Below are positions 25,257-33,956 of a stretch of 64,000 nt of DNA, piece after piece. The number at the start of each line of letters is the position of its first letter. Position 1 is the first letter of the stretch. This DNA comes from Pseudomonas sp. Leaf48 (GTDB taxonomy: Bacteria; Pseudomonadota; Gammaproteobacteria; Pseudomonadales; Pseudomonadaceae): the NCBI RefSeq assembly GCF_001421885.1, contig NZ_LMLH01000028.1, forward strand, positions 463,143-527,142, given 5' to 3'. The notes below the pieces were generated by a model, which searched no databases, was not told where the DNA came from, and saw only the letters and a list, made by a program, of their open reading frames with translations. The translations under genes and the position numbers were made by a program.

Positions 25257-28196
25257 ATGAGCCTCCCACCGCTTGCCGTACTGCCCGCCATTCTTGTGCC
25301 GTTTGTCACCCGCGCCGAGCAGTCGTTCCGTGACGCCGTCGCCGCCCTAGACGATGATCATGGGCTGTCGACGTGGACGCCTGAACGCTGGGCGCAATTT
25401 GCGAGGGTAACCGCCGCCAGCGATTTCGTGATTGAACAGAGCGTTCGTGACCCTTTGATATTGCTGGATCTGGTGCAGTCCGGCGAACTGGACCGGCGCT
25501 TCGCCGCCGGTGAGTTGTGCGCGCAGATCGCTGGCGCCGTAAATGCCGCCGAAACAGAAGATCAACTGGGCCGCGCCTTGCGTCGGCAGCGAGCGCGCCA
25601 GCAGGTGCGGATCATCTGGCGAGACCTGACCCGCCAGGCTGACCTGGTGCAGACGTGCCGCGACCTCTCGGACATGGCCGATGCGAGTATCGATCAGGCC
25701 TATCGGTGGTTGTACACGCAACATTGCCAGCAGTTCGGCGTGCCGACCGGTCGGCGCAGTGGCGAGCCGCAGCAGATGGTCATCCTTGGCATGGGCAAGC
25801 TCGGTGCAGTGGAGCTCAACCTGTCGTCGGACATTGACCTGATTTTCGCCTATCCCGAGGGCGGCGAAACAGTCGGTGTCAAACGTGCCCTGGATAATCA
25901 GGAGTTCTTCATTCGACTCGGTCAGCGCCTGATCAAGGCCCTGGATCCGATGACTGTCGACGGTTTCGTATTCCGCGTCGATATGCGCTTGCGTCCCTAC
26001 GGTTCGTCGGGTGCCCTGGTGCTGAGTTTCAACGCACTGGAACAGTATTATCAGGATCAGGGGCGTGACTGGGAACGCTACGCGATGATCAAGTCGCGGG
26101 TGGTGGCCGGCGATCAGGTGGCTGGTGCACAGTTGCAAGACATGCTGCGCCCGTTCGTATACCGGCGTTACCTGGACTTCTCGGCCATCGAAGCGCTGCG
26201 CACCATGAAGCAGCTGATTCAGCAGGAAGTCCGGCGCAAGGGCATGGCCGACAACATCAAGCTCGGCTCCGGCGGTATTCGCGAGGTGGAGTTTATCGCC
26301 CAGGCTTTCCAGCTGATCCACGGAGGTCGGGACCTGAGCCTGCAACAACGTCCACTATTAAAGGTGTTGGGCACGCTCGAAGGCCAGGGGTACCTGCCGC
26401 CAGCGGTCATCAGCGAATTGCGCGAAGGTTACGAATTCCTGCGGTACACCGAACACGCGATCCAGGCAATTGCCGACCGGCAGACGCAAATGCTGCCGGA
26501 CGGTGAGCAGGATCAGGCACGCATTGCCTTCATGTTGGGCTTCGCCGATTGGCCGGCATTTCATCAACAACTGATGTATTGGCGTGGTCGCGTCGCCTGG
26601 CATTTCGCCCAGGTGATTGCCGACCCTGATGAAGAGCAAGGCGCCGAAAGCGAAGTCGTGGTGGGCGGAGAATGGTTGCCGTTGTGGGAGCAGTCCCAGG
26701 ACGAAGAGGCCGCTTGTCGTCAGCTTGAAGAGGGCGGCTTTGCTGATGCCAGCAAGGCGTTGAAGGCCCTGGCCGGCCTGCGTGGCAGTCCACAGTTGCG
26801 TGCCATGCAGCGTCTCGGGCGTGAGCGTCTTGATGCCTTTATTCCTCGCTTGTTGGCCCAGGCCGTTGAGCACGCGGATCCCGATCTGGTGCTGGAGCGG
26901 GTGTTGCCATTGGTTGAGGCCGTGGCCCGGCGTTCCGCTTATCTGGTATTGCTGACCGAAAACCCCGGGGCACTGCGTCGATTGCTGACCTTGTGCGCCG
27001 CAAGCCCGTGGATCGCCGAGCAGATCACCCGGTTCCCGTTGTTGCTGGATGAGCTGCTCAACGAAGGCCGGCTGTTCAAGCCGCCATTGGCGCCGGAACT
27101 GGCCGCTGAACTGCGCGAACGCCTGACGCGGATTCCCGAGGACGATCTCGAACAGCAAATGGAAGCCCTGCGCCATTTCAAGCTGGCACACCGCTTGCGC
27201 GTCGCCGCTTCGGAAATCGCTGGCAGCTTGCCACTGATGAAAGTCAGCGACTATTTGACCTGGCTTGCCGAAGCAATTCTCGAGCAAGTGCTGGCGCTGG
27301 CCTGGCGCCAGACCGTGGCCAAGTACGGTACACCGTTGCGCACCGATGGCACGTTGTGCGATCCCGGCTTCATCATTGTCGGTTATGGGAAAGTCGGCGG
27401 CATCGAACTCGGGCATGTTTCGGACCTGGACCTGGTATTCATCCACGATGGCGATCCCCAGGCTGAAACCGACGGACCGAAACCGATCGATGGCGCACAA
27501 TTTTTCACCCGGCTCGGGCAGCGGATCATTCACCTGCTGACGGCCCAGACCAACTCCGGTCAGTTATATGAAGTGGACATGCGCCTGCGACCTTCCGGTG
27601 CGTCGGGTTTGCTGGTGACTTCGCTGGGCGCATTTGCCCGATATCAGCAAGGCGAGGCCTGGACCTGGGAACATCAGGCGTTGGTAAGGGCGCGAGTGCT
27701 GGTCGGCAGCGAGGATGTCGGTCGGGCATTCGAGCAGATTCGCGCGCAGATCCTGGGGCAGGTGCGCGACCTGTCGACCTTGCGCAAGGAGGTCAGCGAG
27801 ATGCGCGCCAAGATGCGCGATAACCTCGGCAGCAAGAGTACGGCGGCCGGCACCGGGGCGAATGCCTTCGAAGCCACGGCGCCGTTCGATCTCAAGCAGG
27901 ACGCCGGAGGTATCGTCGATATTGAATTTATGGTGCAATACGCGGCCCTGGCGTGGTCGCAAACGTGCCCGCCGTTGCTACGCTGGTCTGACAATATCCG
28001 CATTCTGGAAGAGCTGGAGCGCGAAGGACTGATGCCTGCCGAAGACGCCAGTCTGCTGCGCGAAGCTTATAAGGCCTACCGCTCCGCAGCCCACAAACAG
28101 GCCTTGCAGAAGGACGCCGGGGTGATACCGGGCGACCAGTTCGTGGATGAACGGCGGCAGGTGATGCGAATCTGGCGCGAGCTGGGGCTAGGCTGA
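25257..28196 (+). CDS. glnE: GlnE: bifunctional glutamine synthetase adenylyltransferase / adenylyl-removing enzyme
   Basis: Adds and removes AMP on glutamine synthetase in response to PII and glutamine. 979 residues, as expected (about 950-1,000). Two nucleotidyltransferase domains are visible. The N-terminal (removing) one has GMGKLGAVELNLSSDIDLIF at about 178-197, and the C-terminal (adding) one has GYGKVGGIELGHVSDLDLVF at about 709-728. Both keep the paired aspartates of the family. Helical PII-binding segments lie between and after. It is divergent from aceE and followed by a REP array, then the LPS genes. Confidence 0.96.
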   Translation: MSLPPLAVLPAILVPFVTRAEQSFRDAVAALDDDHGLSTWTPERWAQFARVTAASDFVIEQSVRDPLILLDLVQSGELDRRFAAGELCAQIAGAVNAAETEDQLGRALRRQRARQQVRIIWRDLTRQADLVQTCRDLSDMADASIDQAYRWLYTQHCQQFGVPTGRRSGEPQQMVILGMGKLGAVELNLSSDIDLIFAYPEGGETVGVKRALDNQEFFIRLGQRLIKALDPMTVDGFVFRVDMRLRPYGSSGALVLSFNALEQYYQDQGRDWERYAMIKSRVVAGDQVAGAQLQDMLRPFVYRRYLDFSAIEALRTMKQLIQQEVRRKGMADNIKLGSGGIREVEFIAQAFQLIHGGRDLSLQQRPLLKVLGTLEGQGYLPPAVISELREGYEFLRYTEHAIQAIADRQTQMLPDGEQDQARIAFMLGFADWPAFHQQLMYWRGRVAWHFAQVIADPDEEQGAESEVVVGGEWLPLWEQSQDEEAACRQLEEGGFADASKALKALAGLRGSPQLRAMQRLGRERLDAFIPRLLAQAVEHADPDLVLERVLPLVEAVARRSAYLVLLTENPGALRRLLTLCAASPWIAEQITRFPLLLDELLNEGRLFKPPLAPELAAELRERLTRIPEDDLEQQMEALRHFKLAHRLRVAASEIAGSLPLMKVSDYLTWLAEAILEQVLALAWRQTVAKYGTPLRTDGTLCDPGFIIVGYGKVGGIELGHVSDLDLVFIHDGDPQAETDGPKPIDGAQFFTRLGQRIIHLLTAQTNSGQLYEVDMRLRPSGASGLLVTSLGAFARYQQGEAWTWEHQALVRARVLVGSEDVGRAFEQIRAQILGQVRDLSTLRKEVSEMRAKMRDNLGSKSTAAGTGANAFEATAPFDLKQDAGGIVDIEFMVQYAALAWSQTCPPLLRWSDNIRILEELEREGLMPAEDASLLREAYKAYRSAAHKQALQKDAGVIPGDQFVDERRQVMRIWRELGLG

Positions 28197-28240
28197 AACG
28201 GAATTTGCAACATCGAATACCCAGTGTGGGAGCGAGCTCG

Positions 28241-28373
28241 TGTGGTGAGGGGGCTCAATGTGGCGAGGGGCTTGTGTGGCGAGGGGGCTTGCCCCCGTCG
28301 GACTACGCAGTAGTCCCCGACCACTGTTATGGAGCCGCTTCGCAACCCAGCGGGGGCAAGCCCCCTCGCCACA
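28241..28373. repeat. REPIN of the GTGGCGAGGGGGCTTGCCCCCG class preceded by decayed tandem half-units
   Basis: Successive units starting TGTGG at 28241, 28259 and 28275; the last one is a full REP arm (TGTGGCGAGGGGGCTTGCCC at 28275) mirrored by its complement ending CGCCACA at 28373. A different class fragment (GTGGGAGCGAGCTC) lies just before, at 28225. It fills the gap between glnE and waaF. Confidence 0.8.
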
Positions 28374-28447
28374 TTTGATCTGCAGTGTTTTGTAGAATTT
28401 TCGAGGCGGGGAGGCGTAGGCCTCCCCGGTTCGTTTTTGGAAACCAC

Positions 28448-29482
28448 ATGAAAATTCTGATTGTAGGGCCCAGTTGGGTCGGTGACATGGTGATGGCGCA
28501 GACACTTTTTCAGTGCCTGAAGCAGCGTCACCCGCAATGCGAAATCGACGTGCTGGCCCCCGAGTGGAGCCGGCCGATTCTTGAGCGCATGCCCGAAGTG
28601 CGCCAGGCCTTGAGCTTTCCGCTCGGCCATGGCGCGCTGGAGTTGGCCACGCGCCGGCGCATCGGCAAATCCCTGGCCGGCCAGTACGATCAGGCGATCC
28701 TGTTGCCCAACTCCCTGAAATCGGCACTGGTGCCGTTTTTTGCCGGCATCGCGAAACGCACTGGCTGGCGCGGCGAATTCCGTTACGGCCTGCTCAATGA
28801 CGTGCGTACGCTGGATAAAGAGCGTTACCCGCTGATGATCGAGCGCTTCATGGCCCTGGCTTATGAGCCGGGTGCCGAGATGCCCAAGCCCTATCCGCGG
28901 CCGAGGCTGAAAATTGACCCGGTGACCCGCGAGGCGGCATTGGCCAGGTTTGGCTTGGCCCTCGATCGCCCGGTGCTGGCGTTGTGTCCTGGTGCCGAGT
29001 TCGGCGAGTCCAAACGCTGGCCGTCCGAGCATTACGCCAAGGTCGCGGAAGCTAAGATCCGGGACGGATGGCAAGTCTGGCTATTCGGCTCGAAAAACGA
29101 TCATGCCGTCGGTGAGGATATCCGCGCGCGGCTGATTCCCGGTTTGCGCGAAGAGTCAGTGAACCTCAGTGGCGATACCTCGCTGGCCGAGGCCATTGAT
29201 CTGTTGTCCTGCGCCGACGCGGTGGTCTCCAACGACTCCGGCCTGATGCACGTCGCCGCCGCGCTGAATCGCCCGCTGGTGGCGGTCTATGGCTCGACAT
29301 CGCCAGGCTTCACGCCACCGCTGGCCGATCAGGTCGAAATCGTGCGCCTGGGCATCGAGTGCAGTCCGTGTTTCGACCGCACCTGCCGCTTTGGTCATTA
29401 CAACTGCCTGCGCCAGCTCATGCCGCAAGCGGTGAACGAAGCCTTGCAACGGTTGCAGGGCACTGTGGTCGAGGTCAAATAG
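28448..29482 (+). CDS. waaF: WaaF: ADP-heptose:LPS heptosyltransferase II
   Basis: Adds the second heptose of the LPS inner core at the cytoplasmic face of the inner membrane. 344 residues, GT9 family. It begins MKILIVGPSWVGDMVMAQTL; the PSWVGDMVMAQ segment distinguishes WaaF from WaaC. Later features are LCPGAEFGESKRWP and the donor-site region NDSGLMHVAAALNRPLVAVYGS. The ATG at 28448 is chosen by this conserved N-terminus. One nucleotide separates its stop from the waaC start. First gene of the core-LPS operon. Confidence 0.96.
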   Translation: MKILIVGPSWVGDMVMAQTLFQCLKQRHPQCEIDVLAPEWSRPILERMPEVRQALSFPLGHGALELATRRRIGKSLAGQYDQAILLPNSLKSALVPFFAGIAKRTGWRGEFRYGLLNDVRTLDKERYPLMIERFMALAYEPGAEMPKPYPRPRLKIDPVTREAALARFGLALDRPVLALCPGAEFGESKRWPSEHYAKVAEAKIRDGWQVWLFGSKNDHAVGEDIRARLIPGLREESVNLSGDTSLAEAIDLLSCADAVVSNDSGLMHVAAALNRPLVAVYGSTSPGFTPPLADQVEIVRLGIECSPCFDRTCRFGHYNCLRQLMPQAVNEALQRLQGTVVEVK

Positions 29483-29483
29483 C

Positions 29484-30545
29484 TTGCGGGTACTGCTGAT
29501 CAAGACTTCTTCGCTGGGCGACGTGATTCATGCGTTGCCGGCGTTGACCGACGCGGCGCGGGCGATCCCCGGCATCAAGTTCGACTGGGTGGTGGAAGAG
29601 GGTTTCGCCGAAATTCCTACCTGGCACCCGGCAGTGGACAAGGTGATTCCAGTAGCTATCCGCCGCTGGCGCAAAAACCTGTGGCAGACCATCAGGAGTG
29701 GCGAGTGGAAGCGCTTCAAGCAAAGCGTTCGCGCCACCCGATACGACCTGGTCATCGACGCCCAGGGCCTGCTGAAAAGTGCCTGGCTCACCCGTTACGT
29801 AAAAGCGCCGGTGGCCGGTCTCGATAAAAGTTCGGCGCGCGAGCCCATCGCTGCGCGATTTTATAACCGGCGCCTGGCGGTTGCCCGTGGCCAGCATGCA
29901 GTGGAGCGGGTACGCCAGTTGTTCGCCATTGCCCTGGGTTATGACCTGCCAAAGGGGTTGGGCGACTACGGCCTGAACGTCGAGCCCCTGGTTGAATTGC
30001 CGCGCAAGAACCCGTACGTGCTGTTTCTGCACGGCACCACCTGGGACACCAAGCACTGGCCCGAAGCCTACTGGCGCGAGCTGGCCGAGCGGGTTGGCTA
30101 TCTCGGGGTCGGGGTGAAGCTGCCGTGGGGCAATCCGGTCGAGAAAGCTCGTGCCGAGTGGATCGCCCAAGGCATGAAGCACGTCGAAGTGCTGCCGAAG
30201 TTGAATCTTGCCGGCGTCGGTAAGGTTCTCGCAGGGGCGCAGGCCTGCGTAGCGGTGGACACCGGCCTGGGCCATCTGGCTGCTGCGCTGGACGTGCCGA
30301 CGTTGTCTTTGTTCGGTCCGACCAACCCGGGCCTGACCGGTGCCTATGGCAAGTCGCAGATCCACCTGGCCAGCGACTTCCCTTGCGCCCCATGCCTGCA
30401 AAAGAAATGTACTTATCAACCGACGGCCGAAGACGCCCGCCGGTTTGACCTTAAACGCGAGTGGCCACTGTGCTTCACGCGTCTGAATCCCGAGCGTGTC
30501 GCCAGCCGACTGAGCACGTTGTTACTGGCTGAGGAGCTGCGCTGA
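29484..30545 (+). CDS. waaC: WaaC: ADP-heptose:LPS heptosyltransferase I
   Basis: Adds the first heptose onto Kdo. 353 residues, GT9 family. The N-terminus reads (M)RVLLIKTSSLGDVIHALPAL, the SSLGDVIH motif typical of WaaC. The donor-binding region is VDTGLGHLAAALDVPTLSLFG. The start is TTG at 29484, supported by GAGG at 29471-29474 and by the fact that no ATG lies upstream within the frame before the waaF stop. Its stop codon overlaps the waaG start by one base, so translation is coupled. Confidence 0.95.
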   Translation: MRVLLIKTSSLGDVIHALPALTDAARAIPGIKFDWVVEEGFAEIPTWHPAVDKVIPVAIRRWRKNLWQTIRSGEWKRFKQSVRATRYDLVIDAQGLLKSAWLTRYVKAPVAGLDKSSAREPIAARFYNRRLAVARGQHAVERVRQLFAIALGYDLPKGLGDYGLNVEPLVELPRKNPYVLFLHGTTWDTKHWPEAYWRELAERVGYLGVGVKLPWGNPVEKARAEWIAQGMKHVEVLPKLNLAGVGKVLAGAQACVAVDTGLGHLAAALDVPTLSLFGPTNPGLTGAYGKSQIHLASDFPCAPCLQKKCTYQPTAEDARRFDLKREWPLCFTRLNPERVASRLSTLLLAEELR

Positions 30546-31666
30546 TGCAATTGGCTTTTGTCTTGTACAAATATTTTCCGTTTGGCGGCTTGCAGCGCGA
30601 CTTCATGCGCATCGCCCTGGAGTGCCAGCAGCGCGGTCATCAGATCCGTGTTTACACGCTGATCTGGGAGGGTGACATACCGCCTGGCTTCGAAGTGCTG
30701 GTGGCGCCGGTCAAGGCGTTCTTCAACCATCGGCGTAACGAGAAACTCAGCGAGTGGATGGAGGCCGACCTGGCCAAACGTCCGGTCGACCGCCTGATCG
30801 GCTTCAACAAAATGCCCGGGCTGGACGTCTACTACGCCGCCGACGGCTGCTTCGAAGACAAGGCGCAGAACTTGCGCAACTCGCTGTACCGTCGCTGGGG
30901 TCGCTACCGGCATTTCGCCGAGTACGAGCGTGCGGTGTTCGCCAAGGACGCCAAAACCGAAGTGCTGATGATTTCCGAGGTCCAGCAGCCGCTCTTCATC
31001 AAGCATTACGGCACGCCGCTTGAGCGCTTTCATTTGTTGCCGCCGGGGATCTCTCAGGATCGTCGCGCGCCGGCCAATGCCGCCGAAATTCGCGACGGGT
31101 TCCGCCGTGAATTCAACCTCAAGGACGATGACTTGCTGCTGGTGCAAATCGGCTCCGGGTTCAAGACCAAGGGCGTTGATCGCAGTCTCAAGGCGCTGGC
31201 GGCGTTGCCCGCTGATCTGAAGAAGCGCACCCGGCTATTTGTAATTGGCCAGGACGACCCCAAATTATTCCAGATGCAGAGCGCCGCGTTGGGGCTAGGC
31301 GACAACGTGACGTTCCTCAAGGGTCGTAGCGATATCCCGCGTTTCCTGCTCGGTGCCGACCTTTTGATCCACCCGGCGTATAACGAAAACACCGGGACCG
31401 TATTGCTCGAAGCCTTGGTGGCCGGGCTGCCGGTGTTGGTCAGTGCCGTCTGTGGTTACGCCCATTACATCGCCGAGGCCGACGCCGGTCTGGTGCTGGA
31501 CGAACCCTTCGAGCAGGCGCAACTGACTCAGTATCTGACCGGCATGTTGAAAGACGCGCAAGCAAGGGCGGCCTGGAGTCGCAATGGCCTGGCTTTCGCC
31601 GAGACAGCCGACCTCTACAGCATGCCGCAACACGCGGCCGATGTGATTCTGGCGGAGCACGCTTAA
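30545..31666 (+). CDS. waaG: WaaG: LPS core glucosyltransferase I
   Basis: GT4 glycosyltransferase that adds the first outer-core hexose to the second heptose. 373 residues. Starts MQLAFVLYKYFPFGGLQRDF, the acceptor-side glycine loop of WaaG. The C-terminal donor domain carries the E-x7-E motif in HPAYNENTGTVLLEALVAGLPVL. It overlaps waaC by one nucleotide and is immediately followed by waaP. Peripheral inner-membrane protein by family knowledge. Confidence 0.95.
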   Translation: MQLAFVLYKYFPFGGLQRDFMRIALECQQRGHQIRVYTLIWEGDIPPGFEVLVAPVKAFFNHRRNEKLSEWMEADLAKRPVDRLIGFNKMPGLDVYYAADGCFEDKAQNLRNSLYRRWGRYRHFAEYERAVFAKDAKTEVLMISEVQQPLFIKHYGTPLERFHLLPPGISQDRRAPANAAEIRDGFRREFNLKDDDLLLVQIGSGFKTKGVDRSLKALAALPADLKKRTRLFVIGQDDPKLFQMQSAALGLGDNVTFLKGRSDIPRFLLGADLLIHPAYNENTGTVLLEALVAGLPVLVSAVCGYAHYIAEADAGLVLDEPFEQAQLTQYLTGMLKDAQARAAWSRNGLAFAETADLYSMPQHAADVILAEHA

Positions 31667-32473
31667 ATGAAGTTGATGCTGGCTGAACCGTTCAAAAGCC
31701 TTTGGGCCGGGCGCGACCCGTTCGCCGAAGTCGAGGGGCTCGAGGGCGAGGTGTACCGCGAGCTTGAGGCACGCCGCACCCTGCGTACCGAAGTGAACGG
31801 CAATGGATTTTTCGTCAAGATTCACCGTGGCATCGGCTGGGGTGAGATTTTCAAGAACCTGCTCACCGCCAAGCTGCCGGTACTGGGAGCCGGTCAGGAA
31901 TGGAAGGCTATCCAGCGCTTGCAGGAAGCCGGCGTACCGACCATGACCGCCGTGGCATATGGCGAGAAGGGTGGCAATCCGGCGGACCAGCACTCCTTCA
32001 TCGTTACCGAGGAACTGGCTCCAACGGTCAGCCTGGAAGACTTCAGCATCGATTGGGTCAAGCAACCACCCGAGGTAAAACTCAAGCGGGCGCTGATCGC
32101 CGAAGTCGCACGGATGACGGGCATGATGCATCGCGCCGGGGTCAATCACCGCGACTGCTATATCTGCCATTTCCTGCTGCATACCGATAGGCCGGTGACG
32201 GCTGAAGACTTCAAGCTCTCGGTGATCGACCTGCACCGTGCCCAGACCCGCCCGGCCATCACGCAGCGCTGGCGCAACAAGGATCTGGCAGCACTGTACT
32301 TCTCGGCCCTGGACATCGGCCTGACCCGCCGCGACAAATTCCGTTTCCTCAAAGTCTATTTCCAGCGACCGCTGCGCCAGATTCTCAGCGAAGAAGCCGG
32401 GCTGCTGAGCTGGCTCGACGGCAAGGCCAACAAACTCTACGACCGCAAACAGCGATACGGGGATGCGCTCTGA
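31667..32473 (+). CDS. waaP: WaaP: LPS core heptose(I) kinase
   Basis: Phosphorylates heptose I of the inner core, a modification needed for outer-membrane integrity and essential in P. aeruginosa. 268 residues, protein-kinase-like fold. The catalytic aspartate is Asp163 in NHRDCYICHFLL, the same residue number reported for P. aeruginosa WaaP, and the metal-binding aspartate is in SVIDLHRAQ. The nucleotide-loop lysine is in GFFVKIHRG. It starts the base after waaG ends and overlaps the next kinase gene by one base. Confidence 0.96.
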   Translation: MKLMLAEPFKSLWAGRDPFAEVEGLEGEVYRELEARRTLRTEVNGNGFFVKIHRGIGWGEIFKNLLTAKLPVLGAGQEWKAIQRLQEAGVPTMTAVAYGEKGGNPADQHSFIVTEELAPTVSLEDFSIDWVKQPPEVKLKRALIAEVARMTGMMHRAGVNHRDCYICHFLLHTDRPVTAEDFKLSVIDLHRAQTRPAITQRWRNKDLAALYFSALDIGLTRRDKFRFLKVYFQRPLRQILSEEAGLLSWLDGKANKLYDRKQRYGDAL

Positions 32474-33207
32474 TGGCGGGTTGGAAACTGGAGCCGGCTT
32501 ACAGCGATCTGGCAGAGGACTTTGGCAGTCTTGAGGCCGTGTTTGCGCTTGAGGGCGAGCAACTGACCCGTGATCTGCTGTCCGAGGTCATCCGCGTGCA
32601 GCGCAATGGCGTGAATTATTACGTCAAGCGTTACGTCGGCGCCGGTAAGGGCTTGCGTCGTTACCTGGGTAAACCGCGGGTGAAAATGGAATGGCAGAAC
32701 CTCAAGCGTTTTGCCAAGTGGGGCATTCCGACCGCCGAAGTGGTGGCATGGGGCCTGGAGCGACGCGGAGCGGCCTATGCCCGGGGGGCGATGATTACCC
32801 GTGAGCTGCCGCGCACCGAAGACATGTCTGTGCTGGCCGAACGGCGCGATCCGAAACTCGCGGATCGTGCATGGGTCGACGCCGTGAGTCGCCAGTTGGC
32901 CTGCTATACCCGAATCATGCATGACCACCGCTTCACCCATAACGATTTGAAGTGGCGCAATTTGTTGATTGACGACGAGGCCCGGTTGTTTCTGATCGAT
33001 TGCCCCAACGGTGATTTCTGGCGCGGCTTTTGGCTCAAGTACCGGATCACCAAGGACCTGGCATGCCTGGACAAGGTTGCCAAGTATCAACTGTCGGCGA
33101 CTCAACGCCTGCGCTTTTACCTGCAATACCGCGGGCGGACCCGGCTCAATGCCGCCGACAAAAAGCGGATCCGACACGTGGTGAGATTTTTCGAGGGACG
33201 CGAATGA
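32473..33207 (+). CDS. wapP: WapP-like LPS core kinase
   Basis: 244-residue kinase-fold protein, presumed to phosphorylate a core heptose. Lysine loop in NYYVKRYV, catalytic Asp158 in THNDLKWRNLL, and metal-site aspartate in FLIDCPNGDF. All key residues of the family are present. Corresponds in position to P. aeruginosa wapP (PA5008), directly after waaP. Overlaps waaP by one base and the next gene by four (ATGA). The exact acceptor position is not evident from sequence. Confidence 0.88.
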   Translation: MAGWKLEPAYSDLAEDFGSLEAVFALEGEQLTRDLLSEVIRVQRNGVNYYVKRYVGAGKGLRRYLGKPRVKMEWQNLKRFAKWGIPTAEVVAWGLERRGAAYARGAMITRELPRTEDMSVLAERRDPKLADRAWVDAVSRQLACYTRIMHDHRFTHNDLKWRNLLIDDEARLFLIDCPNGDFWRGFWLKYRITKDLACLDKVAKYQLSATQRLRFYLQYRGRTRLNAADKKRIRHVVRFFEGRE

Positions 33208-33956
33208 TTGATTTTCTGGCAGCTGAAGACCATGCGCTGCTTGAGCGTCACGGTCTGGCCACCTTCGATGCACTCTGGGCCAAGCAGCTCGAGGCGGTGG
33301 ATGAGCCCAACACCGGTCGTGGTGGCTGGAGCAGTGTGTTTCGCCTGGATCTGGAGGGTCGTGGCTTTTATCTCAAGCGTCAGTGCAATTACATGACCCG
33401 CACCTTGCGCGCGCCCTTCGGCGAGCCGAGTTTCGCCCACGAATTTCGCAATATCGTGCGCTATCAGAATTTGCAAATTCCTGCGCTGCATGCGGTGTTC
33501 TACGGCGAGCGCAAGGTTGATGGCGAAGTCCGGGCGATCCTGCTGACCCGCGCTCTGGACGGTTGGGATGATCTGGACTCGCTGTTGCAACACTGGCCGC
33601 AATTGAGCGAAGTGCAGCACAGCGAAATTCTCAAGGCTTGCGGCGAGCTGGCCCGGCAGCTTCATGGCGCACGTCAGGTGCATGGGTGCTTTTACCCCAA
33701 GCACATCTTCTTGCGTGCGTCCGGCAACAGCTATAAGGGCCAACTGATCGATCTGGAAAAGACCCGTCGATTGCTGTACGGGCAGCGTGATCGGGTCAAG
33801 GATCTGGAGCCGTTGATCCGTCGTGCGCCACAGTGGGGCGAGGCGCAGTTGCGCCAGTTGCTCGCTTCCTATCTGGATCAGCCGCTGGATAGTTCGCTGA
33901 TCGACACCTGGCTCCAGCGTCTGACGGCGCGGCGCAGCCACAAGAGGGTGCGTTGA
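33204..33956 (+). CDS. wapQ: WapQ-like LPS kinase-family protein with altered catalytic site
   Basis: 250 residues from the ATG at 33204, chosen because it overlaps the previous stop (ATGA) after a GAGGG site. Kinase-like fold: lysine loop in GFYLKRQCN, metal-site aspartate in QLIDLEKTR. At the catalytic loop, VHGCFYPKHIFL aligns with the WaaP loop NHRDCYICHFLL and places Cys162 where WaaP has its catalytic Asp. The protein may therefore be inactive, scaffolding or use another residue; this may be a family-wide feature. Positionally equals P. aeruginosa wapQ (PA5007). Confidence 0.83.
   Translation: MIDFLAAEDHALLERHGLATFDALWAKQLEAVDEPNTGRGGWSSVFRLDLEGRGFYLKRQCNYMTRTLRAPFGEPSFAHEFRNIVRYQNLQIPALHAVFYGERKVDGEVRAILLTRALDGWDDLDSLLQHWPQLSEVQHSEILKACGELARQLHGARQVHGCFYPKHIFLRASGNSYKGQLIDLEKTRRLLYGQRDRVKDLEPLIRRAPQWGEAQLRQLLASYLDQPLDSSLIDTWLQRLTARRSHKRVR

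Noticed and set aside
22351..25260. A 969-codon plus-strand frame opposite aceE
   Set aside because: Shadow of the aceE codon pattern; no domain resemblance, and it would run into the aceE promoter region and operators.
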